A program made the position numbers and the translations under genes. From Roridomyces roridus (lineage: Eukaryota; Basidiomycota; Agaricomycetes; Agaricales; Mycenaceae), in contig JARKIF010000184.1 of assembly GCA_029378245.1 (NCBI GenBank), positions 1 to 61,747 of the forward strand: DNA of 61,747 nucleotides. The letters run 5' to 3'. Every line of letters starts with the position of its first letter. The stretch's first letter is position 1. The notes beneath the pieces are model-generated. The model worked only from the letters and a program-made list of their open reading frames with translations, was not told the origin of the DNA and did not search any database. This document shows positions 22,842-33,800 of the stretch, piece after piece.

Positions 22842-23438
22842 ATGCCCACCACCCCCAATACACTCATCGTCTTCGGTACGTCCATGCAAAGCCCACTTCC
22901 CTTCCTTCTGTTGTTGAGTGCGCTGCGGGCAGGTGCGAACGAAAGAAGACTCGTTCTTCCTCGGCCACGGACGAAGGCATACATTCATTCCAAGGCGTTC
23001 CACAGGAATTTCGTCGCTCGAGTTCAGAGCTAAGACTTGCCTGTTACGTAGACGGCGTGGATTTCGTGCGTCTACCTACATACTTATTGGATCCCCATAA
23101 TTCCTGAACAGAGCTCACTCGTTGCAATTGATAAATTCGACCCCTCGGGCACGAAATATATCGCGTTGAACGAGTCGCGGAACCATCGTGAGTACCAGTG
23201 ACTGACTGCTATTCATTCCCATGGCAAAGCCAAAGCCAAAGTGTGATTTACAGAACGGATATGATACATCCCGCAAGATTTAATTGGGCATGTGAACGCC
23301 AACAGCGTCTCTTTCGCTAGTCTGGGTAACGACGACAACTACTTTATCAAGCACAGGGACGGATGGAATGCTCGGCTTCCCGGGAAACATTTGGAGAATG
23401 TGGCTGAGGTTAAGAAGCAGCAGGGGGCGGCGAATTAA
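22842..23438 (+). pseudogene. Small uncharacterised agaricomycete gene with a frameshift
   Basis: Pieces in order: MPTTPNTLIVFG, an intron, KEDSFFLGHGRRH, then in another frame FQGVPQEFRRSSSELRLACY and VDGVDFV, an intron, SSLVAIDKFDPSGTKYIALN, an intron, and the end SVSFASLGNDDNYFIKHRDG ... LENVAEVKKQQGAAN. The frame changes inside CATACATTCATTCC near 22980, where ATTC is repeated; removing one ATTC would rejoin the frames. The layout of repeated 'aromatic-GHG-R' and 'NYFIKHRDGW' strings resembles a small agaricomycete family of unknown function. Confidence 0.5.
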
Positions 23439-24013
23439 TTTTGATAGTGGGATTCGTGGGGTGAGTTGTGGCCTGAATAATGGAACTCGAAAGGCTGATC
23501 AGGACCCGGACGGTAGCTCCTCTTTGGTCACGAACAGACGCAGACGCATATATTCATGTCCGTGGCGGGCATGTGTTGGGATTTGAGTGACGAGACGGAG
23601 AGGGATGCGGAACATCCGCTCACCAAGGTCCGCGCAATGACGATCATCTCAAACTTGGTCCTCATCCTGACGGATTCATCCTGGGCAGGTTCTCAACGAA
23701 ATCGCACAAGGTTCAGGACTGGTATGATACACCTCGCACCCGGCTTGACGCTCTGGCCATAGTACTCCGATCGTTTGTCACGGCTCTTTCACTGAGCCCT
23801 CGACTACGGCGGCGGAGATGTGAGAGGTGTTCACAGAACTGATATAGACTCCGTGGCTTCATAATTTACTCAGTGCTTGGTGGGCACTGCCCGTGAAAGA
23901 ATCCGAAAGATGGTGATCCGCGGGACACCCGTGATGACCATCGTGACGCTGTGACAATTCCTTCTTGTCTTCTCCCACCGTGACGTCGCGTCGACTCGCC
24001 GACTCGTCCACTC
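23439..24013. other. Intergenic, nothing recognised
   Basis: No frame with motif support on either strand. Confidence 0.4.
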
Positions 24014-24630
24014 CTAGGTAACCTTGGACCCTCCTCGTACAAGTCCTCGCTCTTTTTCTTCGGGATTGGCTCTTGTCTTTGGCCCACTCGCAGGGACGAT
24101 GCCAGTTCATCCTTGCCGCGCACATTTGCGGTTTCTGACAAACCCTGAAAGTTTTCACCTTTATGCGACATCCAATATGCATAACAGAGCTTCGAGACAC
24201 GGGCTCCACGGAGCTTATCGGTACAGTACTCTCCGGCGTGAGTTAATATCCTAATGCCGCGAAATCGACTCTTGAACAATCATAACCAGGGGACGTCCTC
24301 GAAAGAGGCCCATATCAACTTTGAAACCGCAATCGCTCCTCTCATCCGATCACCTCGATATTTCCAGCGTTCAATGCCTGCGATTGTCCTCCGCAAACTG
24401 CAGCCAAAAAACGGCGGAGGTGATGCACTACCACCGTGAAGTCTGGGGTTCGGGTCCACGGATCTTCACTCCCTTTCCTGAGGGCGCTCGCGGCTTCTTC
24501 TACTGTGCCTCACGACTCGGACTCCCACCCCTAACCTCGAACGTCCGGTTCCGCTGCACACCATCACCCTCGCCATCCTCATTCGCCGCAGGGCACGATC
24601 TCCTCCTGCCCAAAAAACAAAGAAAGAAAA
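24014..24630 (+). pseudogene. Truncated inverted copy of the RGFFYC-type gene
   Basis: Copy of the 5' half of the gene at 20124-20930 and its upstream flank, in opposite orientation. It contains AHINFETAIAPLIR (matching AHINLETRIAPRIR near 20870), an insert of about 100 bp at 24352-24450, then GARGFFYCASRLGLPPLTS, VRFRCTPSPSPSSFAAGHDL and LLP, after which similarity stops near 24615. The rest of the gene is missing, so this is a fragment. Confidence 0.7.
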
Positions 24631-26652
24631 GACTCACCCACAAAACAACTGCCCACTTCCATCGCAGTGTGTGGCCCTGGCCGGCGTGAGCAGCGGAGCT
24701 GCCGAGAAAGAACCGCTGGTACACTGGCGTTTGAGGACAAACCGCATGTCATAGTCCTCGTAGTGCTGCGCTTGGGCTTCAGGCACGCCTTCGTGCGCAG
24801 CGTCGCGATGCTCGTGCTGTGGTGCTGCCGGTGGAGGGCCGGTCCTCACGAAAGGAGCACGGCCCGCGGCGGGTTGGGCTCTGTGAAGAGAGAGTGTTAG
24901 CGTCGTGCATGCTGGCAAATACAGACCGAAGAAGAGAGGGAATGAGGACAGAGGGAAAGAGCAAGCCGGAGTGGGGGGTAGGTGGACGGAAAAGCGGTGC
25001 GTGTGGCGCGCCAAGGAGACGCAATCAGCGATGGTGGCAAAGTACGGTGGGCGTGCACATTAGTCTCTCTCGACAGACCGTGGCTCCGTAACCTCCGTAG
25101 TGCACATAGGAAAAGGGGGAAGAGGCGAGGAAGGACGGAAAACGAGGGCCAGGATTGCGAAGGCAAGAAGTCGAGCGGCTAGAGAAGGGGAAGAGGGCGG
25201 CGGCGGACGGGATGGTGGGGAGGCACGGGGAGCCGTGCATGCAGCTCGCGAGCATCGATCGTCGGGCGGATACGCAGGCACGCTCTGCATACATGGCAGA
25301 ATACCGCTTGCCTGCGGAGGTCGTGCGAGGGTGTGTCACGGTGCCCTCTGTGCGGATGTCCACGCCTGACGTAGGACGCCTCCAAAGACGGGATCTAGGT
25401 CGCGCTGAGGGCGGGCAGGGGTATGAGGGGGCTCGTTGCGAGGCGCACAAAGAGTAGGATGTATTCTGCGAAGGAGGGTGGGGTATAGGTTGACGCCGAC
25501 GAAGCGGCGTGCACATTTACATGATTTCCGAGGTGCCGATGCCGGACGGAGTGGTGCGGGGTGGATGTCGCTAGGGCAGCGGCGTGCGGGGAAGTCGGTG
25601 TCGATGGGATGGTGGTGTCTGCGTCTGTATCCAGATCCGAGTGGGATGCTATGTCCTGCTAGCGCGGAGGTAGTATTGCGGTCGACGGCGAGGCGATTAG
25701 AGCGGCATTTACCGAGAATAGACGGATGGGTGTCTGGGTTACGAGACGAGAAGCCAAGACCGCGTACGATAAGAGAGCATTAGATCAGAGTCGATGTATG
25801 TAGTTGCCTGCTTCTGCTTGGCTTCTGCTGTGACGACCGTGCGACGGCGTCGGAGATGAAGATTCCGCAAACGACTCTGGCTCTGGTTCAAGCCGGCACC
25901 GTCAAGATTGACTACGAACCACCCTTGGCTTGGACTTTGGCCGGCCTCATGGCGAGAACTTCACCTGGACCAGTTTTCATAATGCTTAGCATTCGATTCC
26001 TTAGCGCCGTTTATGCCCTATTACTCCCGCGCGGTCAAAGCGTGAGTTTTGGGTCGTAAGATTAGAAACCCGGGCCATGCGGCGTCGATGTGAATTCAAA
26101 TATTATGCAAGCGCCACTTTCCAGTGCAATGTATACTTAACTCCGTCGCTTCTTTGAGAATATTCACTAGTTCCTTCGTCACACCAGATTCCGGTATCCT
26201 CGTTCCCTGAGCACCAGACTTGGCTCGTCTGTGCCTCGGACTTGCGAAGAAGCCACCCTGTATCATGCTGTAACTCGGCCTCGAGTTGCGCCACCGCCAC
26301 TAGCACGTTGTTTCCTTGCCAGATAGCTGTCAACCATGGGACTTCTTACCTCATTGTCAATATACATGTCGAATTTGTGTTGAATACTCAGGGAATGGTC
26401 GGGATGTTTTCATATTAGCAGGCGAGAATACTCAGAAATTGAACACTGGTGCTCTCTTTCACTCCTCCAGACGGCCCAACAACAAGCCGAACACGGCGGA
26501 AATGAATCCGAAATGGGAAGAGTTCTTCAGCACTGCGTGATATCTGGGGCATGATTGATCGAAATGGCTGTCAAGCGCCACAGTGTGACGGGGGACTTGG
26601 AACTGAGTGTCGACTACGTGGCAACCTCCGTTCCACTTTGCTTTCCACATCC
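24631..26652. other. Long non-coding stretch
   Basis: GA/CT-skewed DNA at 24840-25440 gives overlapping open frames on both strands without motifs. At 26103-26333 (-) a short frame has natural-looking composition (WQGNNVLVAVAQLEAELQHD) but I cannot place it. Nothing else is supported. Confidence 0.4.
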
Positions 26653-29600
26653 ATGTCTGACCACTCAAAGCAGCCCAACTTTCTCGACAAGGTCAAGGGC
26701 AGGGTCAAGGACGGAGCGCACAAAGCCCTTGTGAAAGTCACGGACATATTGCACTCCACTCCGCCACGCAGTCCGGCACCCTCACCGCGGCCAGCTCGAA
26801 GCCCGACACCAGCGCTCGGACCGCCACCCGGTGCAACTCCGAGTGAGTCTTTTCGTTCGCTTTCCAGCCACCGCTGATTCCTTCAACCTAGTCTCGACAC
26901 CTACCCCTCAGAGTACGCCCAGCGGAGGCGATAACGGGGAAGATGCGTCGAAAGGAGCTGATACCGCTCACACTGGTGCGTGTTGTCATATCACATACCT
27001 GCTGCTATTCGCGATTGGAATCAGATATGTCGAATGTTGCGCAGGCTAAGACTGGTAGTGATCCCGTTATTAACCCGCATTTCAAGTCCCCACTCACACC
27101 TGCCAAGAGTTCAACTGGCAGGCCTGGAACATCGACGGCAACGCTATTTCCGAACTCCAGAAGTGGGGCGCCGGCCATGAAAACTCTAAATGGAGGAAAC
27201 TCGCTGATGCGATCGATCACTGCTTGAAGTCGAAGACTCTTGAAGCCGTCCAAGACTTTATACCGGATGGCCCAGTCCCCGTAAAGACCCTCGTGAAAGC
27301 CCTGTTGAGTATTGTTCAGCTTGGTATCGTGCGTTATCCATTCCAATTTGGACTTATTCCAGTCAGCTAACTTGCTTGCTCAGAATGTCCCGGTTATTCA
27401 GAAAAAGGTGTATGACTTCGCTCAGGAGGCTATCGAGTATATCCGTACTCTTGTTGGGATTGTCGGTGAGGAAGCGAGTGTACAGAGGGACTTAGGGGTG
27501 ATTTGGTATGTTTCATTCATCTTCTAGTTCCTTCATGGATACTGACACATGTATAGTACGGCGGTGAACAAGATCTGTAAATGGGCAAACGAGCATGTTG
27601 TGAGTTCATCATTTTCACGCGCAGTCCTGGACTCTCAACTCCCATAGCGGAAAATGACTGTATCTGCCGATGCTTTGGGGGACTGGAGCTCTGAGTTTGC
27701 GAAGGCGAAGGAAATGTTCTTGGTACGGCCGGACATCTCACTCAGGACCTGGACCTGTCTAAAATGGGTTCCCTTCAGACCGCGACTGTTCTTCAAATCA
27801 AAGTAGGGCAGGATAATGACCGGCGGATGGTATGTTTACTCTTCTATGTCCTCTCCCTCCACAGAGAACTCACTGCCCAACCAGGATTTCATCAAGCAGC
27901 AGCTTGCCAACCATGTTGCAACGAGGCATAAATTTACAGATCAGAGCAAGAGCCTTTGTGCAACTGGTACTCGTGTGGAAATCCAGAAGGAAATCGGGCG
28001 ATGGCTATCCCCACAGACTTCTAGCAGCGAACATATCTTCTGGATTACAGGTATAGCAGGCAGCGGCAAGTCGACACTCTCTGCAACTATTGTTGACAAT
28101 CTTGGCAAAAAGAAAACACCAGTCGCAGCTCAGTTCTTTATCTCCCGCAACATAGGTGAAACAATCAACCCAAACCACGTTGTTCCCACCATTGCCAAGC
28201 AGCTCGCAGAATTTTCTCCAGCTGCCGCTCGCATCATCCATGACACATTGAAGAATCACTTCCCCTCTTCCTTGGAAGACCAAGTGAAGGAACTTCTATT
28301 AGCTCCGATCCGGGAAATCTGTAAATCCCATGACAGGGTCGTTATTCTCATTGATGCACTGGATGAGCTCCAGGATGCCGCCAAGAGTGTAGAAGGGATC
28401 CTGTCAATAATTGCACCAAAGGGCTGCGATCTTCCTGATTACATCCGATTCATTATTACTTCTCGACCAGAGCACTGGGCTGTTATCTCCAAATCCAAAA
28501 CTCTAGAGCTCTCAGTGTTCAAACAGGATGCTCTCATGACAGACTCATCTAAGGAGGAAGTGCACAACTTCATTGTTGCAAGGATGAAGGAGATTGCAGT
28601 AAAAGAGGATTGGGATGACTGGCCAACTCTGGACCAATTGGACAAGTTATCCAGAAAAGCGGATGGCCTCTTTCACTATGCCACAACTGCTCTTCAGTGG
28701 ATTGAGCAGCAGATTGACAATATTGGGAGACCCTATCGAGAAAAGGTCTTTGATGAATTTGCCCAAAGCGGTATTGGTCAGCTCGAGGATCTATACAAAC
28801 TCATTTTGGGTGCGTTTGATGATCCCAAACAGAATACAGACACACGTGAAGAGCAACAACTTGGCTTTCAGCACGTCGTGGGGACCATTCTTGTGCTTGA
28901 GAAGCCATTGACCATTGACCAAATCATTGCTTTATTGGGTGATATCCCACGAGATGCCTTTGATGTTATCAAGTTCCTACGGCGGTTCCGCAGTGTCTTG
29001 ATTCCAGGCACGACTGCATCATTCGAGGAAGCAACACCACAGATACACAAATCTTTCCGTGATTATATCATAGGTGTGCATGCACCAGCAGAATTCTGTA
29101 TCCTCACAGGCCATGCACACATGGTAACAGCAAGGAGTTGCATGGAGGTTATTGTCAAGGCAGGGATCAAGCCCGATCCTAAACAACAAGATGCTGTTCA
29201 GCAGTATTCTGTTGACCATTGGCACCAACACTTGCGAAAGGCGGTGGAAGAAGGTGCGACGTTGGAGGATAAGGGGATGCAGAAGGTGTTTGAACAGATG
29301 GCAGAGGATAGGGTCGTCAATGTCTGGAAAGGAAGCTTGTGGCAGGTGTTCATTGATGTGGCTGCCACGGGGTGGGGGCTATTGAAGGTGAGAACGAAAC
29401 ATGAAACAGAGAGCTAAGTGAATAATGATGTTTCAGGAAGGTACTAAGGAAGACAAGATCCAGGGACTTTCGGACATAGTGAGGAAAGTGAAAGTGTGTG
29501 CTAGGTCAACATTGAAGAGCATGAGCACACTGATTCAACATGATTCTGCTGGTCCATAGGAAGTGCGTGCTTTTCCACTGTCGCCGGTCCTTGCCTCGCT

Positions 29601-30877
29601 CACTGTCCCTTGCCTTCTCGTCTCTAGGATGTGCGTGCTTTTTCTCTGTCACCGGTCCTTGCCTCGCTCACTGTCCCTTGCCTTCTCGTCTCTAGGAAGT
29701 GCGTGCTTTTCCTCTGTTGCCGGTCCTTGCCTCGCTCACTGTCCCTCGCCTTCTCGTCTCTAGTTCGTGCGTGCTTTTCCTCTGTCGCTGGTCCTTGCCT
29801 CGCTCACTGTCCCTCGCCTTCTCGTCTCTAGGAAGTGCGTGCTTTTCCTCTGTCGCCGATCCTTGCCTCGCTCACTGTCCCTCGCCTTCTCGTCTCTAGG
29901 ATGTGCGTGCTTTTCCTCTGTCGCCGGTCCTTGCCTCGCTCACTGTCCCTCGCCTTCTCGTCTCTAGGATGTGCGTGCTTTTCCTCTGTCGCCGGTCCTT
30001 GCCTCGCTCACTGTCCCTCGCCTTCTCGTCTCTAGTTGGTGCGTGCTTTTCCTCTGTCGCCGGTCCTTGCCTCGCTCACTGTCCCTCGCCTTCTCGTCTC
30101 TAGTTGGTGCGTGCTTTTCCTCTGTCGCCGGTCCTTGCCTCACTCACTGTCCCTCGCCTTCTCGTCTCTAGTTCGTGCGTGCTTTTCCTCTGTCGCCGGT
30201 CCTTGCCTCGCTCACTGTCCCTCGCCTTCTCGTCTCTAGAGAGTGCGTGCTTTTCCTCTGTCGCCGGTCCTTGCCTCGCTCACTGTCCCTCGCCTTCTCG
30301 TCTCTAGAGAGTGCGTGCTTTTCCTCTGTCGCCGGTCCTTGCCTCGCTCACTGTCCCTCGCCTTCTCGTCTCTAGAGAGTGCGTGCTTTTCCTCTGTCGC
30401 CGGTCCTTGCCTCGCTCACTGTCCCTCGCCTTCTCGTCTCTAGTTGGTGCGTGCCTTTCCTCTGTCGCCGGTCCTTGCCTTGCTCACTGTCCCTCGCCTT
30501 CTCGTCTCTAGGATGTGCGTGCTTTTCCTCTGTCGCCGGTCCTTGCCTCGCTCACTGTCCCTCGCCTTCTCGTCTCTAGGATGTGCGTGCTTTTCCTCTG
30601 TCGCCGGTCCTTCCCTCGCTCACTGTCCCTTGCCTTCTTACATTCAGGGAGTGTGTGATTCCCCTTCCATATTAAACTTCAGTCTCACTGGATTTTGTCT
30701 TTCATTGTCTTCCAGATTGTATGGCCCTCCATCCTCTTCATGACCATTGACTTACTATTTTTCAAGCCTTATCCCAGAATCTGGAACAATGGCCTTCTTG
30801 AAACGTGGAATCAACAGCCATCCACCACTCTCGAAGTACCTCACTCAGTGTCTGGCAACCCTACTCCCAAATATTGA
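26653..30877 (+). CDS. NACHT-type STAND NTPase (NLR-like) with a tail encoded by single-codon exons
   Basis: Predicted signal-transducing P-loop NTPase. Ten long exons stay in phase: 26653-26842, 26892-26975, 27025-27054, 27108-27328, 27384-27505, 27557-27599, 27648-27722, 27779-27829, 27867-29387, 29437-29493 (798 codons). Then come 17 three-nt exons (29560 to 30650, every 68 bp) and a last exon from 30716. The N-terminus is a Pro/Ser-rich lead and a helical domain I do not recognise (about residues 100-270). NACHT motifs: Walker A GIAGSGKST, Walker B VVILIDALDEL, RFIITSRPE, then a winged-helix-like IHKSFRDYI. No WD40, ankyrin or TPR repeats follow, unlike most fungal NLRs. The final exon either runs unspliced to TGA at 30875 (about 868 aa), or ATT (30716-30718) is another 3-nt exon before an intron 30719-30777, ending NLEQWPS. 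Fungal NLRs act in non-self recognition and regulated cell death; that role here is inference. Confidence 0.8.
29494..30715 (+). repeat. 68-bp tandem array: 65-nt introns separated by variable single-codon exons
   Basis: After the exon ending at 29493 there is a 66-nt intron, then a strictly 68-bp array. Each unit is donor GTGCGTGC, branch site GCTCACTG, a pyrimidine tract, CTCGTCTCTAG, then three variable bases. The triplets start at 29560 and every 68 bp to 30648, with no indel in 16 steps. GAA is at 29560, 29696, 29832; GAT at 29628, 29900, 29968, 30512, 30580; TTC at 29764, 30172; TTG at 30036, 30104, 30444; AGA at 30240, 30308, 30376; GGA at 30648. Read as exons they spell EDEFEDDLLFRRRLDDG. 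The last intron (30651-30715) is diverged in sequence but is also 65 nt. An alternative is a single 1.2 kb intron carrying a minisatellite. Confidence 0.95.
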
Positions 30878-33800
30878 TGACACCGGTCATCGGTCTCGAT
30901 AAGCGGGTGAGTGGGGATAGATTTTGCATGTACTTTGTATGCAGCAAGGACTGAACAACTTTCTGGATCTCAGACCAACAAGTCAAGTTTCTTGGAGAGA
31001 TGGGAATGTGGGCGATGTGCGGCTGAATACGGGATAACACTTCGCTGAAAGCGACCTCTCAATTTGAAAGAGTCAGCGCAAAATGAGATATGAATATACT
31101 TTGTTCAGCAAGAATGGTCTTGGTAGGACCGGACGCCAATTGAGCAGTAAGCACAGCTCTTGGAGGTTATTTCTCGACAAGCTGGCCGGTTTTGATAGAT
31201 GATCACACTGAGTATATTCTCTGATGCAGTGGGGAATGCCACACCATACATGGACTACAGAAGAGCTTAAATAGGTCCCGAAGTCTCGGACAACTACGGG
31301 TGAAATAGAAATTACATTGGTCAGGTTCATGGGAAGGAATAGAGCTTCGCATAGTAGGCAAGCGAACCCATTATCGTTTTTTCCGGAAAAAGACTGGTTA
31401 GTTAAGATCAAATTTGATGTCTCGAGAGATGGCAGAACATGTAGCATGATTGATATGTTTGCTTTAGTCCACAAATATGAGGCCCTAGGTTATTCCGCCG
31501 CTCAAAACACTCTTCGTTGGCTACAAGGCATACAAGGCCAATTTCATTAGGAAATTTATGCCGCCACACCCATCCCGTTCCGCCTCCCCGCTGCACCAAC
31601 TCGGTGCACATGTATGCCGCTGTTGTGCCCTCTCACCGTGCGCCACCCGTCCCGGCCCGGCCCACCCCACGTCCCGTCCTGTCGCCACGCCGCCGCTGCA
31701 CCCTCTTCCCACCTCTCCCGCCTTCCCATGCTCTGCCGGCCCCTCTGCCGAGCCCCCCCGTTGGCGCCAATCTGCTCACTCCCCAATGTCCTTCCCCATG
31801 CGTCACATACCCGCACCCACCTCGCCACTGCCCCATTACGCACGCCTGTCCCATCTCGTCGTGCACCCGTTCCACCCCACGTCCATACCGCTCCTGTCCC
31901 TCTCCTGCCCCCGTACTGGCATCCATGTCCGTTAGGCAGGCTATCCTGCTCCAGGACTGTGCCACATCAGACCCACCGTCCCCACCTCATCACTGCGCCC
32001 TCTGCCCACACCCGCCGCTGTAGCGCACGTCCCACACCTGCTCACACCACCCACGCACCCACTTCCCACCACCGCCCGCCCTCCCCCAGCGCCTCTTCTC
32101 CGTACCCGAGTCCCCTCTTCGCGCACGCCTGTGCCTGCAACCCGCCGTCTGCCCCGCACACAGACCACACCGGCAGCTTCCATGCATCAGGAAAAAATCT
32201 CCTTCGGAAATCTGGGGGGAATTTGGCATCCCCCAAAGCCAAAATTGCCAGTTTGCCCAGATTCCGGTAAGTCGGGGAGACTGGTTGAATTTGACCCAAC
32301 CTGGTACCAAGCTGGCCAAAGTGGTAGTACTGGTTCGTCCACCAATGTTGAAATGGAGGACTGGATTTGGCTTCTTCCGTTGACTCTGGACCAGGTAGGC
32401 ACCATGGGTCTCTAAGTTCAACTCTTATTGGATGTAAATATTTTATCAAGGTCTTTTACTTTATTTTTATTCAGAGACCATTAAAAACTGTAGTATACAG
32501 CATGATAATTATAAGGGTCTACGCTTATCTAAGTCTCTCCACTCAACCCACTGATAAATAAGTAACCCCCGGGCCCCGAGTCTTCCACTGCCGATGTCAA
32601 AGAGCACAACGTACCGCCGCCAGCCCCTAACCTAACCTAATCCAAATCAAATCCACTCCCGGCGTAACTCCAGAAGATTTTGAAGTCAGAGTCGGAGGGG
32701 AGACTCAAGGGAGACTTCAAGGTGCACCGGTTGCGCACCGGAATTCTATGTTCCCGGATTGCATCCGAACGGTCTGGGCCTGATGGGCAGCCGATTGCGT
32801 GCTCATTGATCACCATGTGACCACTGACATGTGCGGCCGTATGGCACATATACTGTGCAAAAATTCATGGCAGGTACATCTCATTTGGTCGCAGGGTTTT
32901 CAGTTGCAACTGACATGTTGGGTGTCGAAAAGCTTACAACCTTGAGCGTGGGTTACATGTGTGGTGAGCAAGCTTGCAACCCAGTATGGGATGCTTTCAT
33001 GTTCAATTGGATGCAGAAATGGAGTTGGTGGTAGAGAAATTTCTGAGGTTTGATGGGAGTGATTTGAAAATTGATGATCCTTCCTTGCCGAATTCCACAA
33101 ATGGAAATTGGCGATCATTTATGATGATTTCACTCATCTCTGAGCACTAAAATGCCCCGGGGCATACTCTCAAGGTTCAAACACACACAGAATGGTATTC
33201 CACATACTGTAGACTGTGTTTCCGACTCCCCTGCAACTGTCCCGGTCGTATGACCTTCATAATGGGGTACAGATAAAAATTTGAACTAACACAAGCAATC
33301 TTCAGTTCTGTGGAGACGAGTGGCATCAAAACTAACCATATAGCATACCGGACGCTTGCCAGATGCATCCCGTCTCAATCCCGCTGTCCAATCCGATGTT
33401 CATCCTTCCGTGGGGCGGCGCCGAGGGGCCGGATTGATCCCGATCAAATCAGAAGATACTGATACCCCCGGCGGGGATGCGAGCCATGGGCAACATGCGA
33501 CCGATTTGGGATGCAAGCTCACCGAAAGATGAGCGTGAGATGTAAGTTGCCTGCAAAAAACCTGTAAAATCTTGCTAATTTTTGCACAATATATCGCCCA
33601 TACGGCCGCAAATCGACTCTCTTCTCTTCCACCACCACCACCCTCACCCCGAATCACATCTCCTCGCATCTCCCACATTCCGAGAACCTACTTTCACTCA
33701 ACTTTGTATGCTTCTCAGATGACCGGAGGCTGAAGACGAAGAGGGTGCATTGCCTGTGGAGACGCACAAGTCGGTACGTCGAGTGACTCCATCTCGTTGT

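Noticed and set aside
24634..25516. Several 60-160 codon frames on both strands
   Set aside because: GA/CT-skewed composition opens frames on both strands; none shows a motif.
29563..30743. Sixteen overlapping 66-codon frames through the 68-bp array as real repeat proteins
   Set aside because: The period is not a multiple of 3, so each frame is just the same DNA read until the TAG at an intron end three units on. The splice-site reading explains the array better.
31517..32183. Long Pro/Ser-rich and Gly/Arg-rich frames on both strands
   Set aside because: They come from C-skewed low-complexity DNA; no start context, introns or domain supports them.
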